Assembly: GCA_910580205.1 (NCBI GenBank)
Contig: CAJTVP010000008.1
Span: 1-64,000 of the forward strand
DNA: 64,000 nucleotides
Source of the DNA: an uncultured Eggerthellaceae bacterium
GTDB taxonomy: Bacteria > Actinomycetota > Coriobacteriia > Coriobacteriales > Eggerthellaceae
Direction of reading: 5' to 3'
Position numbers and translations under genes: made by a program. A model generated the notes under the pieces. The model was not told where the DNA came from. It saw only the letters and a program-made list of their open reading frames with translations, and made no database searches. Positions 16,794-23,975 of this stretch are shown piece after piece (positions within the stretch are counted from its first letter, which is position 1; the number at the start of each line of letters is the position of its first letter).

Positions 16794-18089
16794 ATGTCCG
16801 ATGACGCTCAACAGCAAGGACTCGCGCCCTCCGAGGGTCCGGTGAGCGCGGCGGGTCTGCCGCTTCAAAAGAACTGGCTTTCCATCATCGCGGTGATCTG
16901 GATCGGCCAGGCTGCCTCCATGATCACCAGCTACGCTGCGGGGTATGCGGTGGTCTGGTATGTGACCGAATCCACTGGCAGCGCGATCATGCTTTCGATC
17001 ATGACCATCGCCGTGATGCTGCCCGTGGGGCTCATCTCGCCCTTCGGCGGCATCGTGGCTGACAAGCACAACCGCAAGCTCATCATGATCGTGGCTGATG
17101 GCGCGGTCGGCCTCATCTCTTTGGGCGCAGCCTTTCTCATCCTCATGGGTGATGTTTCCATCCCTCTGCTGTTGGTGGTGTGCATCGCCCGTGCCATAGG
17201 CCAAGCGTTCCACAGTCCTGCGATGATGGCGACGATGCCCATGCTCGTGCCCGACAAGCACCTGCTCCGCATCAACACCCTTGATCAGCTCCTTGGCTCC
17301 GTTGCGAGCATCGGCGCGCCTGCGTTCGGCATCTTCCTCTACACCACGCTCGGATTCTCCTCTGTCATGTTCTTGGATTTCGCCGGGGCTTGCATCGCCA
17401 TCTTGGGTTTGGCCTTGGCGAAAGTCCCTACGGTGATCGACCCGTCTGCTGAGAAACAGCACGTTTTGGCGAACTTGAAAGATGGGTGGCGCGCAGTGGC
17501 GGCAACGCGTGGGCTCGTGCTCCTTCTGATCGTGGTGACCATTGGCATGATGATCTTCAGCCCGCTCTCGGCCGTGTTCCCGCTCATGACCTACGACTAT
17601 TTCGGCGGAGATGGGTACATGGCCTCCATTACGGAAGCCGCGTTCGGCGTGGGGATGCTCATCGGGTCGGGCATTCTGATCGCATGGGGCGGTGGCAAGC
17701 GTCTGGCGCTTCTCATCGCCGTGGCTGCGGTGTTGACCGGTGCGGCTACGGCGGCTTGCGGGCTGTTGCCACCCGACGGGTTCCCTGGGTTCGTGGGGCT
17801 CGTCGCCGTGATGGCCGTGGCATGTTCGTGGTTCAACGGCCCCACCATGACGCTGACCCAGCGCCATGTGCCTGACGAGAAGATGGGCCGCGCCATGGGA
17901 CTGCTGAACGCTGTGATGGGTCTGGCCTCGCCCATCGGCATCGCCATTGGCGGCGTTCTGGCGGAGGCTATCGACATCGCGCCGTTCTTCCTGGTGGACG
18001 GATTGGCCTGCTTGGCGCTGGGGCTCGTCGCCTATCTGCCGCGTTCTATCCGTGCTCTTGATGAAAATGGCCAAAGGGCGGATTCCTGA
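16794..18089 (+). CDS. MFS efflux transporter (Mef-like)
   Basis: A 431-aa, 12-helix MFS protein of the MefA/enterobactin-exporter type: IWIGQAASMITSYA in helix 1, the motif A-like GGIVADKHNRKLIM after helix 2, and PVGLISPFGG. The hydrophilic first 25 residues are cytosolic. GAAGGAG precedes the ATG. It is a single gene downstream of the divergent toxin-antitoxin pair. Likely a drug or macrolide-type exporter; the actual substrate is unknown. Confidence 0.9.
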   Translation: MSDDAQQQGLAPSEGPVSAAGLPLQKNWLSIIAVIWIGQAASMITSYAAGYAVVWYVTESTGSAIMLSIMTIAVMLPVGLISPFGGIVADKHNRKLIMIVADGAVGLISLGAAFLILMGDVSIPLLLVVCIARAIGQAFHSPAMMATMPMLVPDKHLLRINTLDQLLGSVASIGAPAFGIFLYTTLGFSSVMFLDFAGACIAILGLALAKVPTVIDPSAEKQHVLANLKDGWRAVAATRGLVLLLIVVTIGMMIFSPLSAVFPLMTYDYFGGDGYMASITEAAFGVGMLIGSGILIAWGGGKRLALLIAVAAVLTGAATAACGLLPPDGFPGFVGLVAVMAVACSWFNGPTMTLTQRHVPDEKMGRAMGLLNAVMGLASPIGIAIGGVLAEAIDIAPFFLVDGLACLALGLVAYLPRSIRALDENGQRADS

Positions 18090-18161
18090 TCAGCCATAAA
18101 ACATTTCTGTTCCATAGGTTCCCTTACCATGGCATAGACCAGCGGCAAAAGGGAGGCGCAT

Positions 18162-19193
18162 ATGATGGATATCATCGAACTCATACCGTCACGGGATCTG
18201 CGGCAGACGCTCAGGGAAGAGGGGCGCCAGTTCACGGACATGGAGACGGCAACGATCATACATAACCTGCATTTGCCGCTGAAGCAGCGTCGGGATCTGC
18301 TGGAGCAGCTGGCGGCCGAGACGGCTGACGAGCGGCTGCGCGCGCAGATCGCATACAGTCTGGATAAGGAACAGCGCGAGCGGGATTGGTTTCGCGAGGC
18401 GTCCGAGGGCTATGCGTTCGGCGTGCAGGTCCATGACGAAGCCCACCAGGGTGACGACTCCGTTGATGTGTTCTTCGCCGAATATGAGACGGCGCACGAG
18501 TACGGGTGCGCGCAGGGTTTCCCGTTCAAGATGAGCAAATGGAAGCTCTTCCAGGAGTTGCCCAAAAAGAAGTATTGGGGATCCGAGAGCGAGCGCGGTT
18601 CCATGACGTTCAATGCGCAGGGCGAGTTGGAGTCGTCGTGGCTTTGGGAAACAGGAGCGGATGAGAGCCTGAAGGGTGGGCAGTTCGCTCCGTGGCCTGT
18701 GGGCACCGAAGAGGAGAGCTGGCCGAACTTCCTGTTCTTCGAGGATCGCTGGGTGGACTTGCCCAATCTCTACGAGCTTGGTGATCTGGTTCGCGTGGTC
18801 GGCGGTCAGGCGAAATACATCCAGCCAGCCTATGATTGGGCGATCGTGGAGGCGGATCATGAGCCGTGGGAGCAGTTCCGACACCGGGTGAACGGGTGGC
18901 TCGCTGAGGTGGAAGCTGGACGCGAAAGCGCGGACCGGGTGTTGGCGGATTTCACTGATATGGAGGTGACCGTGGAGTTTCCTTGCCAAGATGGAACGTT
19001 CACCCATCACCACATCAGCCCGCTTTTCTTGGAGCGCGTGGATAGCGAAGCGCCGGAGGGCAGCGTTGAGGCCAAGCTGCAGCAAATGGCTCAGTGGATG
19101 GTGCGTGGCGAATGCGGCATCGATTGGTTCTCGCAGGCGCTGAAGCGGCGCATCCATGCAGCCGAGCTGGAGGAGAACGCTGAGGGTAGATAG
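18162..19193 (+). CDS. Hypothetical protein, 343 aa
   Basis: A soluble, acidic, Trp- and Glu-rich protein. GGGAGGCG precedes adjacent ATG codons at 18162 and 18165. The first 75 residues are helical and charged (PLKQRRDLLEQLAAETADER); the remainder has many aromatic residues (KKKYWGSESERGSMTF, WPNFLFFEDRWVDLPNLYEL). No signal peptide, membrane helix or catalytic motif is recognised. It is the gene before the alarmone synthetase, in the same direction. Function unknown. Confidence 0.7.
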   Translation: MMDIIELIPSRDLRQTLREEGRQFTDMETATIIHNLHLPLKQRRDLLEQLAAETADERLRAQIAYSLDKEQRERDWFREASEGYAFGVQVHDEAHQGDDSVDVFFAEYETAHEYGCAQGFPFKMSKWKLFQELPKKKYWGSESERGSMTFNAQGELESSWLWETGADESLKGGQFAPWPVGTEEESWPNFLFFEDRWVDLPNLYELGDLVRVVGGQAKYIQPAYDWAIVEADHEPWEQFRHRVNGWLAEVEAGRESADRVLADFTDMEVTVEFPCQDGTFTHHHISPLFLERVDSEAPEGSVEAKLQQMAQWMVRGECGIDWFSQALKRRIHAAELEENAEGR

Positions 19194-19325
19194 AAGGACG
19201 CCCACAGCAACATCAGGAACCGGTTTGAATGGGAATCTGGTTTGAGCTCCCTTTCTGACCGGCGCAAGCCGGAGCCTCCATCGGTTATCATGAAGGAAGC
19301 CCATGCTGTCTAAGAAAGGGTCTTC

Positions 19326-19970
19326 ATGGCTGGCATTGACGAATTCGAGGCGATGATCGAGCGCGATGAAGCAGCGTTCAGGCAGCTGATGACCTATTAC
19401 GAATGCGCCATCATGGAGATCAAAACCAAGTTGCAGGTCTTCGATGCTGAGTTCCAGCTGCGCCATGATCGGAATCCCATCGAATCTATCTGCTGGCGGT
19501 TGAAATCTCCGGAGAGCATCGCGGAGAAATTGCAACGCAAGGACCTCCCGGTGTCGCTGGAGTCCATCGAGCGTAATCTTTTCGATATCGCGGGCGTGCG
19601 CGTGGTGTGCGCGCTTCCTGAAGATGCCTATTCGCTGGCTCGATCCCTGGTGGTGCAGGACGACGTGACGCTCATCGACCGACGCGATTACATCGCCAGC
19701 CCAAAGCAGAGCGGTTACCGGAGCTTGCATATCATCGTGGAGATCCCCATCTTCCTTGAACGCGAGAAACGGCCGATGAAGGTGGAAGTGCAGCTGCGTT
19801 CCATCGCGCAGAACTTCTGGGCATCGCTCGATCATCAGCTTCAGTACAAGAAGGATCTGGATGCGGAGGAAGAGGCATCCATCATCGCTGAGCTCAAGGA
19901 ACTCTCTGATGCTGCCGCAGCTCTGGATGAGCGCATGCAGGCGATCCGCCACCGCATCTTCAGGGATTAG
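19326..19970 (+). CDS. relQ: Small alarmone synthetase (GTP pyrophosphokinase, RelQ-like)
   Basis: A 214-aa, single-domain (p)ppGpp synthetase, close to the usual length of RelQ/YjbM. The synthetase signatures are present: DIAGVRVVC, RRDYIASPKQSGYRSLHIIV (ATP/GTP binding and catalytic region) and KVEVQLRSIAQNFWASLDHQ. There is no HD hydrolase or TGS domain. It transfers pyrophosphate from ATP to GDP or GTP. The last 18 bases of the gene, with 5 bases after it, form one arm of a 23-bp imperfect direct repeat whose other copy lies at 21496-21518. Confidence 0.93.
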   Translation: MAGIDEFEAMIERDEAAFRQLMTYYECAIMEIKTKLQVFDAEFQLRHDRNPIESICWRLKSPESIAEKLQRKDLPVSLESIERNLFDIAGVRVVCALPEDAYSLARSLVVQDDVTLIDRRDYIASPKQSGYRSLHIIVEIPIFLEREKRPMKVEVQLRSIAQNFWASLDHQLQYKKDLDAEEEASIIAELKELSDAAAALDERMQAIRHRIFRD

Positions 19971-19975
19971 GGCCA
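19953..19975 (+). repeat. 23-bp direct repeat, left copy (end of alarmone synthetase gene)
   Basis: CGCATCTTCAGGGATTAGGG plus CCA; matches 21 of 23 bases of the copy at 21496-21518. It covers the last codons and stop of the alarmone synthetase gene, so the right copy looks like a duplicated gene end, as produced by site-specific integration. Confidence 0.6.
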
Positions 19976-20092
19976 ACCGCTGCGGCTTGAGATCCAGTCA
20001 ACACGCTTTGCGTCTGTGTTCTCAGCTCCCGCTTTTGGTCCCGTAAAACCTATAAATTGCTATAGTATTTTCTGTATTGTTCTCATGAAAAT

Positions 20093-20116
20093 AAACCTAT
20101 AATTGAATGTAGGTTT
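20093..20116. promoter_or_regulatory. Operator-like inverted repeat upstream of HTH-HipA gene
   Basis: AAACCTA-N10-TAGGTTT (20093-20099 with 20110-20116). A further direct copy AAAACCTATAAATTG lies at 20045-20059. The stretch is far more AT-rich than its surroundings and holds CTATAGTAT and CCTATAAT, which could be -10 boxes. A site for autoregulation by the HTH domain of the downstream protein is an inference. Confidence 0.5.
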
Positions 20117-20136
20117 TCAACGTAGAGGAAATTACC

Positions 20137-21486
20137 ATGGCATTCTCGCTCACAGTGAAGGAAGCGGCGCAGAAGCTAGGCGTGACCGTCGGACGCGTGC
20201 ATCAGCTCATTGACTCTGGCGCGCTTTCGGCAGAGAAGCTGGGCAGGCAGTGGCTTGTAGATGAGGCGAGCGTCGAAGCTCGTATCGCGGAGCATCCGCG
20301 GCCAGGGCGTCCGTCTGAGAAGCGTGTTGTTGCGGGCGAAACGTACACCTTGATGAATCGTGCTCATGAGATCCTGCGCTTCTCCTATGACAGGCGTACG
20401 GGCAAGTTCATCGAAGTGCTGGACGTGTTGGATGCGTCGCGCGCGCCTTTGAGCCTCATTTCTCTGCGGGGCACCAAGGCATCTCTTAGCGCTCTCAGTG
20501 ATTGGTGGCGGCATCGTGCTATTCCGGTATCACGACAGGGCATGCATACGAAGCTGAAAGAGCTCGGATTCGCCGATTCCGGACAAATCCCCTTCGAGAG
20601 TTTGGGTCTGTCACTCTCTGATCAGTATTGGGTGCGGCCAGAGGGAATGGACATCCGGTGGCAGGACGTGAACTTCTTCGCCAACCCTTTTCCAGATATG
20701 GACCTGCAGACGAATGAGGCTGGCATCGATTGGCTTTCGGACGTGGGTCTGCTCACGCCGGATAACACTTCGGAAGGGGAGCTGCCGAAGCGCTGGGTGC
20801 GGCGAGATGGTGTGCCTTCTCTTTTGAAGGGGAGCGGCCCGTTGGGGCAGGAGCCTTACAATGAAGTAGTCGCTACGGCCCTTTATCGCCGGTTGTTGGA
20901 TCCCGGCGACTACGTTCCTTACAAGCTGGAAAATGTGAGTGCGGGCGCTATCAGCTGCTGCGCGGATTTCCTCACCGATCAGGAGGAGTACATCCCCGCC
21001 TATTATGTGATGCACGCGAAACGCAAGCCCAATCATTTCAGCGAATATCAGCACTACGTGGATTGTTGCGCACGGTTGGGGGCGGATGGCGCGGCCGACG
21101 CGCTGGATAAGATGATCGTGTGCGATGATCTGCTGGCGAACCACGACCGGCATTGGCGCAATTTCGGCTTGATTCGTGATGTGGAGACGCTGTCGTGCCG
21201 CGTGGCGCCGTTGTTCGACAGCGGCAGCAGTCTTTGGTGCGACAAGGACGATGAAGCGCTGTTGCACGGAGACTATTCGTTCAATACCAAGCCGTTCCAT
21301 GAACAGCCGAACCGTCAGTTGAGGTTGGTGGGCGACCTGAGCTGGTTCGACCCAGCGTCTCTGGACGGTTTCGCCGAGGAGGCCCGAACCATTCTTTCCG
21401 GCAATCCTGCTTTGAGCCGTCGTCTGGATGTCATTTGCGAAGGCATCCAGCATCGCATCGATCGCCTCATCCGCATGCTTCAGTAA
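20137..21486 (+). CDS. HTH-HipA-like fusion kinase
   Basis: A 449-aa fusion. Residues 1-55 form an excisionase-type DNA-binding domain (SLTVKEAAQKLGVTVGRVHQ, then GRQWLVDEASVEARI). The C-terminal half carries the HipA kinase signature: LLANHDRHWRNFGLI (about 333-345) with the catalytic Asp and Asn, and PLFDSGSSLW (about 358-367) with the Mg-binding Asp. In normal hipBA the DNA-binding antitoxin HipB is a separate protein; no hipB-like gene is adjacent here, so the toxin may carry its own repressor. It has its own AT-rich promoter region and lies between 23-bp direct repeats, suggesting it arrived as a unit. Confidence 0.8.
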   Translation: MAFSLTVKEAAQKLGVTVGRVHQLIDSGALSAEKLGRQWLVDEASVEARIAEHPRPGRPSEKRVVAGETYTLMNRAHEILRFSYDRRTGKFIEVLDVLDASRAPLSLISLRGTKASLSALSDWWRHRAIPVSRQGMHTKLKELGFADSGQIPFESLGLSLSDQYWVRPEGMDIRWQDVNFFANPFPDMDLQTNEAGIDWLSDVGLLTPDNTSEGELPKRWVRRDGVPSLLKGSGPLGQEPYNEVVATALYRRLLDPGDYVPYKLENVSAGAISCCADFLTDQEEYIPAYYVMHAKRKPNHFSEYQHYVDCCARLGADGAADALDKMIVCDDLLANHDRHWRNFGLIRDVETLSCRVAPLFDSGSSLWCDKDDEALLHGDYSFNTKPFHEQPNRQLRLVGDLSWFDPASLDGFAEEARTILSGNPALSRRLDVICEGIQHRIDRLIRMLQ

Positions 21487-21495
21487 AGGCCATAT

Positions 21496-21518
21496 CGCAT
21501 CTTCAAGGATTAGGTCCA
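21496..21518 (+). repeat. 23-bp direct repeat, right copy
   Basis: CGCATCTTCAAGGATTAGGT plus CCA, 21 of 23 bases identical to 19953-19975 at the alarmone synthetase 3' end. It begins 10 bp after the HTH-HipA stop codon and is not translated in any obvious gene. Confidence 0.6.
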
Positions 21519-21578
21519 GTCTCGGACGCGCCGTTTGACGGGCCGCACTCGATCGGTCCAGAAGGAAAAGGAGAAATC

Positions 21579-22589
21579 ATGAACGAAGGATCCATTTCCA
21601 GCAAACTTCAAGACATCATGAAGGGGTTTCGGAAGGCTCATACTGACGAAGAGCGCACTTTCAAAGAGGAAGGTGGGTACAAGGACGGACAGAAATTCAT
21701 TGGAAAGTATTTTGATGAAAAGGGCGAGACTCTCAAACAGCGCGCGGGAACGGGGAAAGAACAATTCAAAGGAGCGTCTCCTGACGCATCGTGGGAGATG
21801 GTGCAATCTTGGGTCAAAGAGCTTTGCTATCCCGATTATGTGGTGGATGAAAAGGAATATGCCAACATCCTCATCGTGTCGACTGAGCCGGCCACATTCA
21901 GTCACGAATACTTCCAAGATGCCATGTACGAATGCGTCAATACGGTGACACCTGATGGCAAACCTGCTGTGTTCAAGGAAGAAACGACCGTTGAAATCAA
22001 GGAATGGCTTAACGGTTATAGGCCTCTTGATGAGGGTGTGCCGCGGGAACACGATGTGCCGCCGTTCTTGATCCATATGCGCGACAGCATAAAGGATGCA
22101 GGCGATTTACCGACGTTTCGGAATGATGCAAATAAGAGGTATGTGAAAGCGTACGCGCTGGTCGCAAGGTTGCTGTCGGATCCTGACGAAGCAAAGTTGG
22201 AGGATGTAAAGAGAAATCCAGATGAGGCGCTTGAAGACTTTGACGATCTAAGAAACTGCGTACCGTATTTGAACAAGCTGGGCTATATGAATCTCAACAA
22301 GCGCGCAGGCTTTAAGGGGGCGGCGGATCCGCGAGAGCTCAAAGGGTATTTCTCAAATCCAGAGATAATGAAACTGACCAAGCAGGCTATCCGTGCGTTT
22401 GATCCGAAGTATATCGTCCTCTGTGGGAAGAAGGTGCAAGAGCGGTTCACTCAGCTAAAAGATGATGGCTGGTTTGGTGACGCGCTTGGGAAGGCGAAGC
22501 TGATAGAAGTGCCACATGCGTGTTTGCGCCGCTACAAACAGACGATAAGTGAGATTACCAGGCAACTCAAAGAGTATAGCCAGAGTTGA
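21579..22589 (+). CDS. Hypothetical protein, possibly uracil-DNA-glycosylase-like fold
   Basis: A 336-aa protein clearly less GC-rich than its neighbours (many AAA, GAA, AAT and TAT codons), a sign of recent acquisition. The ATG follows AAAAGGAG. The segment YANILIVSTEPA, later YMNLNKRAGFKG and FDPKYIVLCGKKVQERF resemble the strand and loop order of uracil-DNA-glycosylase superfamily proteins (an early catalytic loop, a middle 'NLNK.G' segment and 'PK.I..CG'), but no complete motif set is certain. The first 90 residues are charged and helical. Function is unknown; a role in mobile-element defence or nucleic-acid metabolism is only suggested by location. Confidence 0.6.
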   Translation: MNEGSISSKLQDIMKGFRKAHTDEERTFKEEGGYKDGQKFIGKYFDEKGETLKQRAGTGKEQFKGASPDASWEMVQSWVKELCYPDYVVDEKEYANILIVSTEPATFSHEYFQDAMYECVNTVTPDGKPAVFKEETTVEIKEWLNGYRPLDEGVPREHDVPPFLIHMRDSIKDAGDLPTFRNDANKRYVKAYALVARLLSDPDEAKLEDVKRNPDEALEDFDDLRNCVPYLNKLGYMNLNKRAGFKGAADPRELKGYFSNPEIMKLTKQAIRAFDPKYIVLCGKKVQERFTQLKDDGWFGDALGKAKLIEVPHACLRRYKQTISEITRQLKEYSQS

Positions 22590-22725
22590 ACGTCTCATGC
22601 TAAGGAGCCCTCATGTTCAGCTCTAAATCTAAATACGTGTTCGGGTTGAAGCGCCGATCGTCCATCCAGCCTCACGCGCCGTTTATACTTTCGACTAACA
22701 GCTTGAGGGGAGAAGGAGGTTTTCG

Positions 22726-23844
22726 ATGACGGCAGCGCTCACCAAGAACTTCCTGCCGCTGTGCATCCTGTCAGTGCTCCATGTTCACGCCCATGAGGGC
22801 GCGGAGGTGGACAAGGAAGGCAACCGCTATCTCACGCAAACGCAGATCTGCGAATACGTGGCAACGGACTTCGACATGGAGGCTGTCGGGCGGACGGTGG
22901 CGCGGAACCTGCAGAACCTCCAGAGCGCGGGCGAAGCGCATCCAGACCTCGGTTTCCAGCTTGACTACCTTTCCACCGATCGGCGCGCTACCGGAAAGGC
23001 GGCTGCCCAGCAAAAGGACCTCCTCGTCCATACGGGTTGGCGGCTCGTGGAGGATTCCGGCTTCGAGACCAGTGAGATCCGCATGTTGATCGACGCCGCT
23101 CTGGGCTCGCCCATGATCCCGCCGAACCAGATCGACCAGCTCGTGCGCCGGCTCGCTGAGCTGGCACCTGATCCCATCGCCATCCCGAACGTCATGCGCG
23201 AGGGCCACCTTCCCGTGGTGAACAGCCAATTCTTCTTGAACATCGAATTGCTGAACGAAGCCATCCAGCAGCACCGCTACGTGACGTTCATCCTGGGCGC
23301 GTTCGACAAGAACAGGAAGCTCTCCCGAACACAGCCGGATGGCAGCACGCGCGAATACCGCATGGCGCCGTTGCAACTGCTCGTGTCGAAGGGGCGCTGC
23401 TACTTTATGGCGCAAACGGAACATAGGGAAGAGCCCATCAAGTTCCGGGTGGAGCTGATGCTGGACGTGCAGATCACGGAAGACGCTGTGCCATCTGAGA
23501 TCAGCGCGAAGGATATCAACGTGGCCAAGTTCCGCGAACAGCACGCCTACATGATGTCCGGCGAGGTCAGGCCGGTGAAGCTGCGCGTCAGCCGCGATCA
23601 TCTGCACGCAGTCTACGACCAGTTCGGGCCGAACGTGCACTTTTTCAACGAACAGGAAGAGACGATCGACGTCTCCCTCGAATCCGCCATGTATTCGGTG
23701 CTGTTCTGGGCGCTCCAGTATTATCGCTTCGTTGAGGTCTTGGAGCCTGTTGAATGGCGCAAAGAGCTGGAACGCGCAGGCTGCTCCATCACCCAGATGT
23801 ACGCGAACGCTCCCGGCAGCGTTTCCCTGGCAGAGCGCCAGTAG
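22726..23844 (+). CDS. WYL-domain transcriptional regulator
   Basis: A 372-aa regulator with an N-terminal winged-helix segment (about 1-90: TQTQICEYVATDFDMEAVGRT follows a helix) and a central WYL-type ligand-binding domain (about 175-265: MAPLQLLVSKGRCYFMAQTE, IKFRVELMLDVQITED) followed by the WCX C-terminal extension. GAAGGAGG precedes the ATG. WYL proteins sense nucleic acid or nucleotide ligands and often regulate defence or DNA-damage genes. It is 131 bp upstream of the broken AAA+ gene in the same direction. Confidence 0.85.
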   Translation: MTAALTKNFLPLCILSVLHVHAHEGAEVDKEGNRYLTQTQICEYVATDFDMEAVGRTVARNLQNLQSAGEAHPDLGFQLDYLSTDRRATGKAAAQQKDLLVHTGWRLVEDSGFETSEIRMLIDAALGSPMIPPNQIDQLVRRLAELAPDPIAIPNVMREGHLPVVNSQFFLNIELLNEAIQQHRYVTFILGAFDKNRKLSRTQPDGSTREYRMAPLQLLVSKGRCYFMAQTEHREEPIKFRVELMLDVQITEDAVPSEISAKDINVAKFREQHAYMMSGEVRPVKLRVSRDHLHAVYDQFGPNVHFFNEQEETIDVSLESAMYSVLFWALQYYRFVEVLEPVEWRKELERAGCSITQMYANAPGSVSLAERQ

Positions 23845-23975
23845 GCCCACATTCTCAAGAGGTCTCTAGGCCCTTGCGCGCCCTTCTGATTCGAGTGACA
23901 TCTTTGTCCCATGCCCCGCGTCATACTGCATGAGCAGACAAGGAAAGCGAACGTGAGCGAATCGGGAGGACAGCC

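Noticed and set aside
18189..19976. 595-aa open frame on the minus strand
   Set aside because: Covers two convincing plus-strand genes (the 343-aa protein and the alarmone synthetase), so it is a shadow.
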